Shown here: piece by piece, positions 34,752 to 43,242 of the stretch | Position numbering within the stretch: position 1 is the stretch's first letter | Layout: each line of letters begins with the position of its first letter | Source: Saccharothrix sp. S26 | GTDB taxonomy: Bacteria > Actinomycetota > Actinomycetes > Mycobacteriales > Pseudonocardiaceae | Assembly: GCF_021390395.1 (NCBI RefSeq) | Contig: NZ_JAJUWT010000001.1 | Span: 124,001 to 188,000, forward strand | DNA length: 64,000 nucleotides | Direction: 5' to 3' | The notes under the pieces: generated by a model | The model's database searches: none | What the model was told of the DNA's origin: nothing | Seen by the model: the letters and a program-made list of their open reading frames with translations, nothing else | Translations under genes and position numbers: made by a program

Positions 34752-35666
34752 ATGACCGGGCGGGGTGGCACGGCGCCGAAGCTGGCGCCGTACGCCTTCG
34801 TGGCGCCCGCGGTGGTGTTGTTCGTGCTGGTGTTCGCGCTGCCGATCGCGTACACGGTGTACCTGAGCCTGTTCCGCACCGAGGTCAAGGGGCTGGGGCT
34901 GGGCCGGGGCAGCCGGTCCGAGGTGTTCGTGGGCCTGGACAACTACGTGCGCGCCCTGACCGACGCGGAGCTCGGCGCGGGCGCGGTGCGGGTGGTGGCC
35001 TACGGCGCGATCCTCGTGCCCACGATGCTGGGCCTGGCCCTGGTGTTCGCGCTGCTGCTGGACGAGGACCGGGTGCGCGCCCGCGGGTTCAGCCGGATCG
35101 CGATCTTCCTGCCCTACGCGATCCCCGTCGTGATCGCGTCGCTGCTGTGGGGGTTCCTGTACCTGCCCGGCACCAGCCCGCTCAACCAGCTGCTGGACGC
35201 GTTGTCGCTGCCCGGGGTGAACCTGCTGTCACCGGCCGGGATCTACTTCGCGGTGGCCAACATCGCGGTGTGGGGCGGGGTCGGCTACAACATGGTCGTC
35301 CTCTACACCGCGCTGCGGTCGATCCCGCGCGACCTGTACGAGGCCGCCCGCATCGACGGCTGCACGCCGTGGCAGGTCGCCGTGCGGATCAAGATCCCGC
35401 TGCTCGCGCCCGCGCTGGTGCTGACGTCGCTGTTCTCGATCATCGCGACGCTCCAGGTGTTCGTGGAGCCGACCACGCTGGCGCCGCTGACCAACTCGCT
35501 CTCGCTCACCTGGACGCCGTTGATGAAGGTCTACCAGGACGCGTTCGGCCGCGGTGACATCTACTCCGCCGCCGCGACGTCCGTGCTGATCGCCGCGGCG
35601 ATGTTCGCGCTGTCGTTCGTGCTGCTGCGGGTGACGCGGTCGCGGGCGTTCGGGGGTGAGCGGTGA
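34752..35666 (+). CDS. Sugar ABC transporter permease (MalF/UgpA-like)
   Basis: A 304-residue inner-membrane permease with six predicted transmembrane segments. The EAA loop near the C-terminal half reads EAARIDGCTPWQVAVRIKIPLLAP and contacts the ATPase. I prefer ATG 34752, which has GGAG nine bases upstream, over the in-frame GTG at 34737, which has no ribosome-binding site. It overlaps the second permease by GTGA and follows the binding-protein gene. Confidence 0.93.
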   Translation: MTGRGGTAPKLAPYAFVAPAVVLFVLVFALPIAYTVYLSLFRTEVKGLGLGRGSRSEVFVGLDNYVRALTDAELGAGAVRVVAYGAILVPTMLGLALVFALLLDEDRVRARGFSRIAIFLPYAIPVVIASLLWGFLYLPGTSPLNQLLDALSLPGVNLLSPAGIYFAVANIAVWGGVGYNMVVLYTALRSIPRDLYEAARIDGCTPWQVAVRIKIPLLAPALVLTSLFSIIATLQVFVEPTTLAPLTNSLSLTWTPLMKVYQDAFGRGDIYSAAATSVLIAAAMFALSFVLLRVTRSRAFGGER

Positions 35667-36496
35667 GGGCGCGCCTGGGCGGGCTGCCGACGTTCGTGCT
35701 GCTCGTGGGTGCGGCGTACTGCCTGTTCCCGGTGGCGTGGGTGGTGGTCGCCGCGACGAAGAGCACCGGCGAGCTGTTCTCCACCACGACGTTGTCGGTG
35801 GGGACGTCGCTGTTGGCGAACCTCGGCGAGCTCGGCTCCTACCGCGACGGCGTGTTCTGGCGGTGGATGGCGAACTCCGCCCTGTACGCGGGCCTGGGGG
35901 CGCTGCTGTCGGCCGCGTTGTCCGGCGTGACCGGGTACGCGCTGGCCAAGTACTCGTTCCGGGGCCGGGCGTTGATCTTCAACGGGTTGCTCGCGGGCGT
36001 GCTCGTGCCCGCCGTGGTGCTGGCCATCCCGCAGTACCTGCTGCTGTCGAAGGTCGGCCTGACCGACACCTACCTGTCGGTGCTGGTGCCGGGTGTGATC
36101 AGCCCGTACGGCATCTACCTGGCCCGCGTCTACGCCGCCGCGTCCGTGCCCGAGGACGTGGTCGAGGCGGCCCGCACCGACGGGGCGAGCGAGCTGCGCA
36201 TCCTGACCTCCGTGGCGCTGCCCATGATGGTCCCGGGCCTGGTCACGGTGTTCCTGTTCCAGTTCGTGTCGATCTGGAACAACTTCATGCTGCCCTACAT
36301 CATGCTGGGTGACGACGGGAAGTTCCCGGTCACGCTCGGCCTGTACACGATGCTCAAGCAGGGCAACACCACGCCCGCGCTGTACACGCTGGTCGTCACC
36401 GGTGCGCTGGTGTCGGTGCTGCCTCTGATCGCGCTGTTCCTCACGTTGCAGCGATACTGGCGCATCGACTTGCTCTCCGGAGCGGTGAAAGCATGA
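35663..36496 (+). CDS. Sugar ABC transporter permease (MalG/UgpE-like)
   Basis: A 277-residue second permease subunit with six predicted membrane helices and the EAA loop EDVVEAARTDGASELRI at about residue 170. The GTG start overlaps the first permease's stop. It is followed after seven bases by the LacI regulator gene, so importer and regulator form one transcript. No ATP-binding subunit is present in the operon. Confidence 0.93.
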   Translation: MRARLGGLPTFVLLVGAAYCLFPVAWVVVAATKSTGELFSTTTLSVGTSLLANLGELGSYRDGVFWRWMANSALYAGLGALLSAALSGVTGYALAKYSFRGRALIFNGLLAGVLVPAVVLAIPQYLLLSKVGLTDTYLSVLVPGVISPYGIYLARVYAAASVPEDVVEAARTDGASELRILTSVALPMMVPGLVTVFLFQFVSIWNNFMLPYIMLGDDGKFPVTLGLYTMLKQGNTTPALYTLVVTGALVSVLPLIALFLTLQRYWRIDLLSGAVKA

Positions 36497-36503
36497 GGGA
36501 GTC

Positions 36504-37526
36504 ATGAGCGTCGAGCGCAGCAAGGCGGCGCGGAACCGGCCGACCATCCACGACGTGGCGGCCGCCGCGGGGGTGTCGCGCGGCACGGTGTCGCGCGCGC
36601 TCAACGGCGGGCGCAACGTCAGCCCCGCCGCGTTGGAGGCCGTGCTGAAGGCCGTGCGGACCACCGGGTACGTCGCCAACCCGGCCGCGCGCAGCCTCGT
36701 CACGCAACGCGCGCACTCGGTGGCGTTCGTGCTCACCGAACCGCAGCAGCGGCTGTTCGAGGATCCGAACTTCAGCATCCTGCTCCAGGGCTGCACGCAG
36801 GAGCTGGCGGAGCTCGACGTGCCGGTGCTGCTGATGACCGCCAGCACCGAGGTGGAGCGCAAGCGCACGAGCCGGTTCATCGCCGCGGGTCACGTCGACG
36901 GGGTGCTGCTGGTGTCGTCGCACACCGGCAACCCGCTGTTGGAGGAGCTGCGCGACTCGGGCATCCCGGTCGTGGCCTGCGGCAAGCCGATCGGGCACGA
37001 GGGACAGGTGGCGTACGCGGCGGCCGACGACCGCTCGGGCGCGCGGCTGATGGTCGAGCACCTGCGGTCGCGCGGGCGTCGGCGGATCGCCACCATCACC
37101 GGTCCGCCCGACACGCCCGGCGGCGTCGAGCGGCTCGCCGGGTACCGGGACGTGCTCGGTCCCGACGCGTCACCGGACCTGATCGCGCACGGCGACTACA
37201 GCCGTGCGGGTGGTGAGGCGGCGATGGCGTCGCTGCTGGGCCGTGCGCCGGACCTGGACGCGGTGTTCGTCGCGTCCGACCTGATGGCCGCCGGTGCGCT
37301 GAACGTGCTGCACGACTCCGGCCGCCGCGTGCCCGAGGACGTGGCGGTGGGCGGGTTCGACGACTCCAGCATCGCCACCTCCACCCGCCCCGCGCTGACC
37401 ACCGTGCGCCAACCGTTCCAGCGCATCACCCGCGAGATGGTGCGCCTGCTGCTGGAGCAGATCCAGGGCGAACCACCCGCCGCCTCCATCCTGCCGACCG
37501 AACTGGTCGTGCGCGCCTCGACGTGA
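36504..37526 (+). CDS. LacI-family transcriptional regulator of the galactoside island
   Basis: A complete 340-residue LacI-family repressor. The helix-turn-helix is at about 14-60 (TIHDVAAAAGVSRGTVSRALNG) with hinge ALEAVLKAVRTTGYVANPAARSL. The effector-binding half has the standard AADDRSGARLMVEHLRSRG and GGFDDSSIATSTRPALTTVRQP. ATG 36504 lies behind a short GGGAG site in the gap after the permease gene. Placement at the end of the importer operon and the twin LacI-type sites between GH42 and the lipoprotein gene suggest that it represses both directions and is autoregulated. Confidence 0.93.
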   Translation: MSVERSKAARNRPTIHDVAAAAGVSRGTVSRALNGGRNVSPAALEAVLKAVRTTGYVANPAARSLVTQRAHSVAFVLTEPQQRLFEDPNFSILLQGCTQELAELDVPVLLMTASTEVERKRTSRFIAAGHVDGVLLVSSHTGNPLLEELRDSGIPVVACGKPIGHEGQVAYAAADDRSGARLMVEHLRSRGRRRIATITGPPDTPGGVERLAGYRDVLGPDASPDLIAHGDYSRAGGEAAMASLLGRAPDLDAVFVASDLMAAGALNVLHDSGRRVPEDVAVGGFDDSSIATSTRPALTTVRQPFQRITREMVRLLLEQIQGEPPAASILPTELVVRAST

Positions 37527-37533
37527 CGCCGGT

Positions 37534-38721
37534 TCAGCGGCCGAACGACTCCAGCGCGCGGCGACGGGCCGTGACGTCGTCCGGGTCGTCGCCGTGGACG
37601 AGCAGTTGCAGGGTGCTCAACGCCACGGGGTTGTCGGTGCGGGTGGTGTCGTGGCCGGAGGTGATGAGCACGCCGCCCGCGTTCAGGGCCGGGCGGACGT
37701 GGGCGAGCAGCTCGGCCAGCGGGGCGGCGGCGGTCAGCTTCACCGACTCGGCGCAGCCGTCGAGGGCGTCGGGGCGGACCGACCGCAGCGCCAGCAGCGG
37801 GATCGAGCCGCTGGTGATCCGGAAGTTCAGGTCGAGCATGACCGGTTGTCCGTCCAGCGTCTCGGCGCAGTCCAGGCTGCACAGACCGCGGTAGCCGACG
37901 TCGGCGGCGCGTTGGGTGATCGCGAGGCACTCCGCGAGCAGGTCTGCCGGCGGCGCGCTGACCAGCCCGAACCGGCCGCCGACGTACACGCCGGCGTCGT
38001 CGACGCGCTGTTCGGTGACGGCGATCAGGCGGGCGACGGCGTCCGGGCCCACGCAGAGCTGCACGCCCCAGTTGCGCGCCAGGTACAGGTACTCCTCGAC
38101 CACGAACTCGCCGAGCAGGTCGGTGAACGCCGGCAACGCGACCCGCTCGCCCGCCTCGTGCAGGTAGACGTCGAGGCTGCCGCCGTGCGCGTCGTTCGTG
38201 GCGGCCTTGAGCACCCAGGACTTCTCCGCCGGTGTGGCCTCGGCGAGCTCGGCGCGCGTGACGACGCTGCGGCGGGCGTGGAAGCGCGGGGCCACGAACG
38301 TGCTGATGGTGGCCTTGTTGTTCAGGTAGCCGACCAGGTGGGCGGTCTTGACCACCCGTTCGTCGGGGCACAGCGCGGTCGGGTGGGGGTACTCCATCGA
38401 GATCGACAGGCCGTCGGCCATGGCCTCGGTGACGCGGGCGGCGAACCCGGCCTCGTCGCGGAACTCGCGCAGGTCGTCGCCGACCGGCAGGCCGCCGTCG
38501 CGCAGCTGCGCCAGCAGCGCCGGGTCGGTGCCGCCCGCGCTGCAGATGACCGGGGTGTCGCCGGCCACCGCGATCGGGCGGGCCGACAGCGCGTCGACGG
38601 TGGTGCGGTGCCGGGGGTCGGCGACGGCCGGGCGGGCGCAGAGGGCGACGCCGGGCCCGTACACGTCGGTGAGCGCGCGGGGCGCGCCGACGGCGGGCGG
38701 CAGCGGAGTGGAGAGGCTGAT
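37534..38721 (-). CDS. ATP-grasp domain protein with no canonical start codon
   Basis: A protein of about 395 residues resembling the ATP-grasp fold: a lid/ATP-binding stretch KSWVLKAATNDAHGGSLDVYL (about 165-190), FVVEEYLYLARNWGVQL, and the metal-binding end VMLDLNFRITSGSIPL. Such enzymes ligate carboxylates to amines via acyl phosphates; the substrate is unknown. Coding-type third-position GC begins at about 38721. There the codon is ATC, preceded by GGGAG six bases upstream. The nearest legal in-frame starts are a TTG at 38760 without a good site and a GTG at 38664 inside the coding part. The N-terminus is therefore uncertain. No precursor-peptide gene is evident nearby. Confidence 0.65.
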   Translation of the reverse strand: MSLSTPLPPAVGAPRALTDVYGPGVALCARPAVADPRHRTTVDALSARPIAVAGDTPVICSAGGTDPALLAQLRDGGLPVGDDLREFRDEAGFAARVTEAMADGLSISMEYPHPTALCPDERVVKTAHLVGYLNNKATISTFVAPRFHARRSVVTRAELAEATPAEKSWVLKAATNDAHGGSLDVYLHEAGERVALPAFTDLLGEFVVEEYLYLARNWGVQLCVGPDAVARLIAVTEQRVDDAGVYVGGRFGLVSAPPADLLAECLAITQRAADVGYRGLCSLDCAETLDGQPVMLDLNFRITSGSIPLLALRSVRPDALDGCAESVKLTAAAPLAELLAHVRPALNAGGVLITSGHDTTRTDNPVALSTLQLLVHGDDPDDVTARRRALESFGR

Positions 38722-39002
38722 GGCGTGCTCCCGTGGGGGTGAGTCGGGACGGCCGCGCAAGCCACACGGTGGTGTGGACGTCGATGCCGTGAGAACCCGC
38801 TTGGCGCGGGGTGAGAGCGGTGGAGCGTGCCGTGCGCGAAGCGTCCACCGCTGGCCCGGTCGATGCCGGTGGCCGGATGCGTGAACCGTGAGTGACCAGC
38901 CCGGACGCGGGCTGTGTCCCCTCAGCGTCTCACGCCGCCCCCACCTCACCCAAACGCCCGCCCGCGAGCGCCCGACGTGCGGGGTGGAGTCGGGCTCCCC
39001 GG

Positions 39003-40256
39003 TCAGCGGGGGGTGAAGGTCAGGCAGAGGCGGAGGGGGTGTTCGCCCCACGTGTTCATCGCGTACATGGCCAGCAGGCCGCCCGCCCCGATCGACTCGC
39101 GGGTCGCCGGCGCCGTGAGCGACGCCTGGCCCAGCCACATCGGGGTCCCGGCGGGCGGGGTCGGGGCGGTCCGGGCGATCGAGACCGGCCGGCCCTCGTG
39201 CTCCTCCACGGCCAGCAACACGTACGGCTCAGCCAGGTCCGCGGTGTGCGCGCCGGGCTCCACGGTGACGTGCTCACCCCGCTCGGCCGCCGCCGCGCTG
39301 ACCCGGCCGACCCAGCGGAACGCCTCCAGCAGCGTGTCCGCGGTCAACGCCTCGTGCGCTTCGAGGCCGGTCACGCGCGTCAACCCGGCCACCTCGCTCG
39401 CGATGCCGCCGTCCTCGGACCGGTAGCGGTCGAGCAGCATGATCGTGGACGACTCCGCGTCCAGCGCGACCAGGTCGCGGAACCGCCGGTCGGTCAACGG
39501 CGTGCGCGCGAGCACGCCCAGGCCCAGCTTGCCCAGCACCGCGTCCGGCTCGGTCATCCGCCAGAACGTGCACTCGTCGTCGATCCACAGGGGCAGGTAG
39601 CCGCCGACCGGCAGACCGGGCACCACGGTCGTCAACGTCGACCCCACCGCGGGCGCGGCGGCGGCCGGCGGTCCGGGGAACGGCGGCAGCGCGGCGAACC
39701 GCGGGTCCACGCGCGCGGTGCGGATGACGTGGTGCGCCCACGCCCGAACGCGGGACAACGGGTGGTCGGCGAACTGCGGGTCGTACCGGGGGTCGTCGCC
39801 CTTGTGGAACGGCAACCGCCCCTGCACCTCCGGCGCGTACGGGTGCGGCATCACCCAGCCGTCGAACCCGAGCTGCGCCACCAGCACGGCCTCCCGCATC
39901 CCGGTCATGCCCCGCTCGGCCGCCTGGAGCTTGAGCACGGCGCTGCACTCGGCCTTGGGCACGGTGAACGAGCCGATGAAAACCTGCCCGGACGGCTGGT
40001 TCGGCAGCGGAACCTTCACGACCTGGAACAACGCGGGCACGTCGCCGAGCCGCACGGGGTGCGCCTCGATCAGGCAGCCGACCTCGCCGGTCGCCACGGT
40101 CAGGTCGTGCCGCAGCTTCGGCAGGTCGTCCAACGACGCGGGCAGGTCCGGCACGAGGTCGAAGTAGCTGAGGCTGACCTGGTCGCCGGTGGCGGGGTTC
40201 ACCCAGGTGGTCCGGTCGTGTTGGTGGAGGCCGGTCGTGTCGAATGAGATGGGCAC
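39003..40256 (-). CDS. Hypothetical protein
   Basis: A 417-residue protein I do not recognise. It begins with a repeat-like region (TTWVNPATGDQVSLSYFD) and a helical stretch. QVFIGSFTVPKAECSAVLKLQAAERG follows, with a Pro/Ala-rich spacer near 210 and a C-terminal half with MLLDRYRSEDG and MYAMNTWGEHPLRLCLTF. No signal peptide or membrane helix is visible. GTG 40256 is the natural start. It lies upstream of the ATP-grasp gene on the same strand, with a 281-base gap (38722-39002) that holds no gene I can support. Confidence 0.6.
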   Translation of the reverse strand: MPISFDTTGLHQHDRTTWVNPATGDQVSLSYFDLVPDLPASLDDLPKLRHDLTVATGEVGCLIEAHPVRLGDVPALFQVVKVPLPNQPSGQVFIGSFTVPKAECSAVLKLQAAERGMTGMREAVLVAQLGFDGWVMPHPYAPEVQGRLPFHKGDDPRYDPQFADHPLSRVRAWAHHVIRTARVDPRFAALPPFPGPPAAAAPAVGSTLTTVVPGLPVGGYLPLWIDDECTFWRMTEPDAVLGKLGLGVLARTPLTDRRFRDLVALDAESSTIMLLDRYRSEDGGIASEVAGLTRVTGLEAHEALTADTLLEAFRWVGRVSAAAAERGEHVTVEPGAHTADLAEPYVLLAVEEHEGRPVSIARTAPTPPAGTPMWLGQASLTAPATRESIGAGGLLAMYAMNTWGEHPLRLCLTFTPR

Positions 40257-40330
40257 CCGTCGACCCTAGGTCTTCCGCCACGCGACCGGACCGGGCCGTG
40301 CGCGTAGGCGTGGATCACCGCGTGCGCGCG

Positions 40331-40978
40331 TCAGCGGTCCGCGGTGGTGGGGAAGTCGGTGGCGAAGGTGTCGACCTGCGGCAGGTCGTGGCCGAGCCGG
40401 TCGCGCTTCGCGGTGAGGTAGCCGATGTTGTGCGGGTTGGGCGGGGCCAGGTGCGGGACGCGGGCCGTGACCTCGATGCCCGCCGCCTCCAACGCCGTGA
40501 TCTTGTCGGGGTTGTTCGACATCAGCCGCACGGACCCCACGCGCAGGTGCTTGAGGACGCGCGCGGCCGCGGTGTAGTCGCGGACGTCGACCGGCAGGCC
40601 CAGCGTGGTCGCCGAGTCGAGCGTGTCCAGGCCCTGCTCGTCCTGCAGCACGTGCGTGCGCACCTTGGCGACCAGGCCGATGCCGCGCCCCTCGTGGCCG
40701 CGCAGGTAGATCAGGACGCCGCTGCCCTCGGCGACGATCCGGTCCAGCGCCGCGTCCAGCTGGTCGCCGCACTCGCAGCGCATCGCGCCGAAGATGTCGC
40801 CCGTCATGCACTCCGAGTGCACGCGCACGAGCACGTCCTCCCGCGACCCGAGCGGGCCGTGGACCAACGCCAAGTGCTCGTGCCCGTCGGCCCGGAACGC
40901 GACCGCGCGGAACGTGCCGCGGCGCGTGACCAGGTCGGACTCCGCCACTTCGTCGTCGTTGAACGCCTCGTCGCGCAT
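40331..40978 (-). CDS. GTP cyclohydrolase II-like protein (RibA-type) with substituted catalytic Tyr
   Basis: A 215-residue GTP cyclohydrolase II homologue. Zinc-site cysteines lie in VHSECMTG and RCECGDQ (Cys57, 68 and 70), and RGHEGRGIGL and LMSNNPDKI are GTP-contacting motifs. The position of E. coli RibA Tyr105, needed to finish deformylation, is His109 here (KVRTHVLQD against KIRAYALQD). A S. coelicolor paralogue (SCO6655) with Met at this site stops at the formylated product FAPy, so this enzyme probably releases FAPy rather than the normal riboflavin precursor. There is no RibB half. It is divergent from the PTPS-like gene and starts the cluster. ATG 40978 follows AAGGAG. Confidence 0.88.
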   Translation of the reverse strand: MRDEAFNDDEVAESDLVTRRGTFRAVAFRADGHEHLALVHGPLGSREDVLVRVHSECMTGDIFGAMRCECGDQLDAALDRIVAEGSGVLIYLRGHEGRGIGLVAKVRTHVLQDEQGLDTLDSATTLGLPVDVRDYTAAARVLKHLRVGSVRLMSNNPDKITALEAAGIEVTARVPHLAPPNPHNIGYLTAKRDRLGHDLPQVDTFATDFPTTADR

Positions 40979-41069
40979 CCGGCTCCTTCGTCCACCCCAG
41001 ACACCGGCCGGGCGTTCACTACGCTCGGCCGGAGTTGCACCGTAGCTCGCACGATCGGCGGAGGTCACC

Positions 41070-41468
41070 CTGTTCAGCATCACCGTTCGCGATCACGTGA
41101 TGGTCGCCCACAGCTTCCGCGGCGAGGTCTTCGGTCCGGCGCAACGCCTGCACGGGGCGACGTTCGTGGTGGACGCGAGGTTCAAACGGGACGTCCTCGA
41201 CGCCGACAACATCGTCGTCGACATCGGACTGGCGACCGAGCGGTTGCGCGCCGTGCTCGCCGAGCTCAACTACCGCAACCTCGACGAGGTGCCGGAGTTC
41301 GCGGGCGTCAACACCTCCACCGAGTTCCTGGCCAAGCACATCGCGGACGAGTTGGCGGAGGCCGTGGACGCCGGGTCGCTCGGCGAGGGCGCGCGGGGCC
41401 TGTCCGGCATCGAGGTCACGCTGCACGAGTCGCACGTCGCCTGGGCGAGCTACGAACGCGCGCTGTGA
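41070..41468 (+). CDS. 6-pyruvoyl-tetrahydropterin synthase/QueD-fold protein, variant active site, probable CTG start
   Basis: A 132-residue PTPS/QueD-fold protein. The frame starting at CTG 41070 gives the family-like N-terminus [20 protein letters not shown] and has a perfect GGAGG five bases upstream; starting at GTG 41097 would remove the first strand. The zinc/catalytic loop reads AQRLHGAT where canonical enzymes have CxxLHGH, so the catalytic Cys and one zinc His are replaced by Ala. It therefore probably does not run the normal PTPS or CPH4 reaction. It overlaps the glycosyltransferase gene (GTGA) and heads a four-gene operon. Confidence 0.82.
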   Translation: MFSITVRDHVMVAHSFRGEVFGPAQRLHGATFVVDARFKRDVLDADNIVVDIGLATERLRAVLAELNYRNLDEVPEFAGVNTSTEFLAKHIADELAEAVDAGSLGEGARGLSGIEVTLHESHVAWASYERAL

Positions 41469-42466
41469 CGGTCCACTTCGTCCGGCCCGTGGATGACCCC
41501 GCCTCGCCCAGCGGCGGCAACGCCTACGACCGGCGGGTGATTCGGGCGTCGGGCGGGGTGCGGGAGATCGTCGTGCCCGGCGCGTGGCCGAGGCCAGCGC
41601 CCGCCGACCGCGCGGCGTTGGGGCGGGCGTTGGCCGGGGTCCGGGACGGCTCGGTGGTCGTGCTCGACGGGCTGGTGGCGTGCGGTGTGCCGGAGCTCGT
41701 CGTGCCGCACGCCCACCGGTTGCGGCTGGTGGTCCTGGTGCACCTGCCGTTGGCCGAGGAGACCGGTCTGGAGCCCGCGGTGGCGTCCCGGTTGGACGCG
41801 GCGGAACGGGAGTGCCTGCGCGCCGTCGCCGCCGTCGTGGCCACGAGCCCGTCGGCGGCACGGCGGCTGGCCGCGCACCACGGGCTCGCGCGCGTCCACG
41901 TCGTCGTGCCGGGTACCGATCCCGCGCCGCCGGCGACCGGCACGGACGGCGCGTCACGGCTGCTCTGCGTGGCCTCCGTGACGCCGCGCAAGGGGCACGA
42001 CGTGCTGGTGCGCGCCCTGGCGACGGTGGCCGACCTGCCGTGGACGTGCGCGTTCGTCGGGCCGCGGCGGTGGCCTGTGGAGGAGCTGATCGACCGGCAC
42101 GGCCTGGGTGCGCGCATCGAGCTGACCGGGCCGCTGGGTGGTCCGGCGCTGGAGCGCGCGTACACGACGGCGGACCTGTTCGTGCTGGCGTCGTTGGCCG
42201 AGACGTACGGCATGGTGGTGACCGAGGCGTTGGCGCGCGGCGTGCCCGTGGTGGCGAGCGCCGTGCCGGACGCGTTGGGTGACGGCGGGGTGCTGCTGCC
42301 GGCGGGTGACGTGGCGGCGTTCGGCGGGGCGTTGCGGCGGTGGCTGACCGACGACGGGTGGCGGCGTGAGCTGCGCGGGCGTGCCGCGGCACGTCGCCGT
42401 GAGCTGTCCACATGGGACGAAACGGCGGCCGGCCTGGCCGAGGTGCTGGCTAGTCTGCGGCCATGA
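41465..42466 (+). CDS. Family 4-type glycosyltransferase
   Basis: A 333-residue GT-B fold glycosyltransferase. The C-terminal nucleotide-sugar domain shows [27 protein letters not shown], and the GT4 signature [27 protein letters not shown]. The N-terminal acceptor domain is short and divergent ([22 protein letters not shown]). It overlaps genes on both sides (GTGA, ATGA), so it is translated with the PTPS-like and methyltransferase genes. The sugar donor and acceptor are unknown; a lipid or pterin-like acceptor made by this cluster is an inference. Confidence 0.88.
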   Translation: MTVHFVRPVDDPASPSGGNAYDRRVIRASGGVREIVVPGAWPRPAPADRAALGRALAGVRDGSVVVLDGLVACGVPELVVPHAHRLRLVVLVHLPLAEETGLEPAVASRLDAAERECLRAVAAVVATSPSAARRLAAHHGLARVHVVVPGTDPAPPATGTDGASRLLCVASVTPRKGHDVLVRALATVADLPWTCAFVGPRRWPVEELIDRHGLGARIELTGPLGGPALERAYTTADLFVLASLAETYGMVVTEALARGVPVVASAVPDALGDGGVLLPAGDVAAFGGALRRWLTDDGWRRELRGRAAARRRELSTWDETAAGLAEVLASLRP

Positions 42467-43242
42467 GCACCTTCGCCCCGGAATGGCTGTCCCTGCGCGA
42501 GAAGGCCGACGCGGAGGCCCGCGCGCTCGACCTGGTCGACCGGCTCCGGGAGATCGATCTGAACCGCGACCCCCTCGTCGTGCGTGATCTCGGGTGTGGA
42601 ACGGGATCGTTGGGACGATGGCTCGCCGGCCGGCTGGGCGGTCCGCAGCACTGGGTGCTGCACGACCGCGACCCCCGGCTGCTCAGCATCGCGGCGGCGA
42701 CCGTGAGCGGGGTGACGATCGAGACCCACGAGGGTGACGTCACCGGGTTGACCGGCGCGGACCTGGCCGGGACGTCGCTGGTCACCGCGTCGGCACTGCT
42801 GGACCTGCTGACGCGGGAGGAGGTCGAGGGGCTGGTCGGCGCCTGCGCGGACGCGGGGTGCCCGGCGCTGTTCACGCTGTCGGTGGCGGGCCGGGTGGAG
42901 TTCGACCCGGCGGAGCCGGCGGACGCGGAGTTCGAGGCGGCGTTCAACGCGCACCAGCGGCGGGTGGTCGACGGGCGTCGCCTGTTGGGGCCGGACTCCG
43001 TCGCGGTCGCGGTGGAGGCGTTCGAACGGCGGGGTGCCGAGGTGACGACGAGCCCCAGCCCGTGGCGGTTGGGCGCGGACCAGGCCGCGTTGGCGGGGGA
43101 GTGGCTGCGCGGGTGGGTCGCGGCGGCGGTGGAGCAGGAGCCCGGCCTGGCCGCCGAGGCACCGGACTACCTGCGGCGGAAGCTGGAGAACGGCCCTCGT
43201 GTGGTGGTCCACCACACGGACCTCTTGGCGGTGCCGCGGTGA
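42463..43242 (+). CDS. SAM-dependent methyltransferase (class I)
   Basis: A 259-residue class I methyltransferase with motif I VVRDLGCGTGSLGRWL (about 38-55), an acidic loop HDRDPRLL and post-motif GDVTGLTGADLAG. The acceptor-binding part after about residue 130 is not diagnostic. It overlaps both neighbours by four bases and is the third gene of the operon. It could methylate the cluster's product. Confidence 0.85.
   Translation: MSTFAPEWLSLREKADAEARALDLVDRLREIDLNRDPLVVRDLGCGTGSLGRWLAGRLGGPQHWVLHDRDPRLLSIAAATVSGVTIETHEGDVTGLTGADLAGTSLVTASALLDLLTREEVEGLVGACADAGCPALFTLSVAGRVEFDPAEPADAEFEAAFNAHQRRVVDGRRLLGPDSVAVAVEAFERRGAEVTTSPSPWRLGADQAALAGEWLRGWVAAAVEQEPGLAAEAPDYLRRKLENGPRVVVHHTDLLAVPR

Noticed and set aside
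37534..38721. ATP-grasp gene as the ligase of a graspetide cluster
   Set aside because: No small precursor with repeated Thr/Glu core motifs was found in the flanking 300 bases, and the upstream gene is a 417-residue unknown protein.
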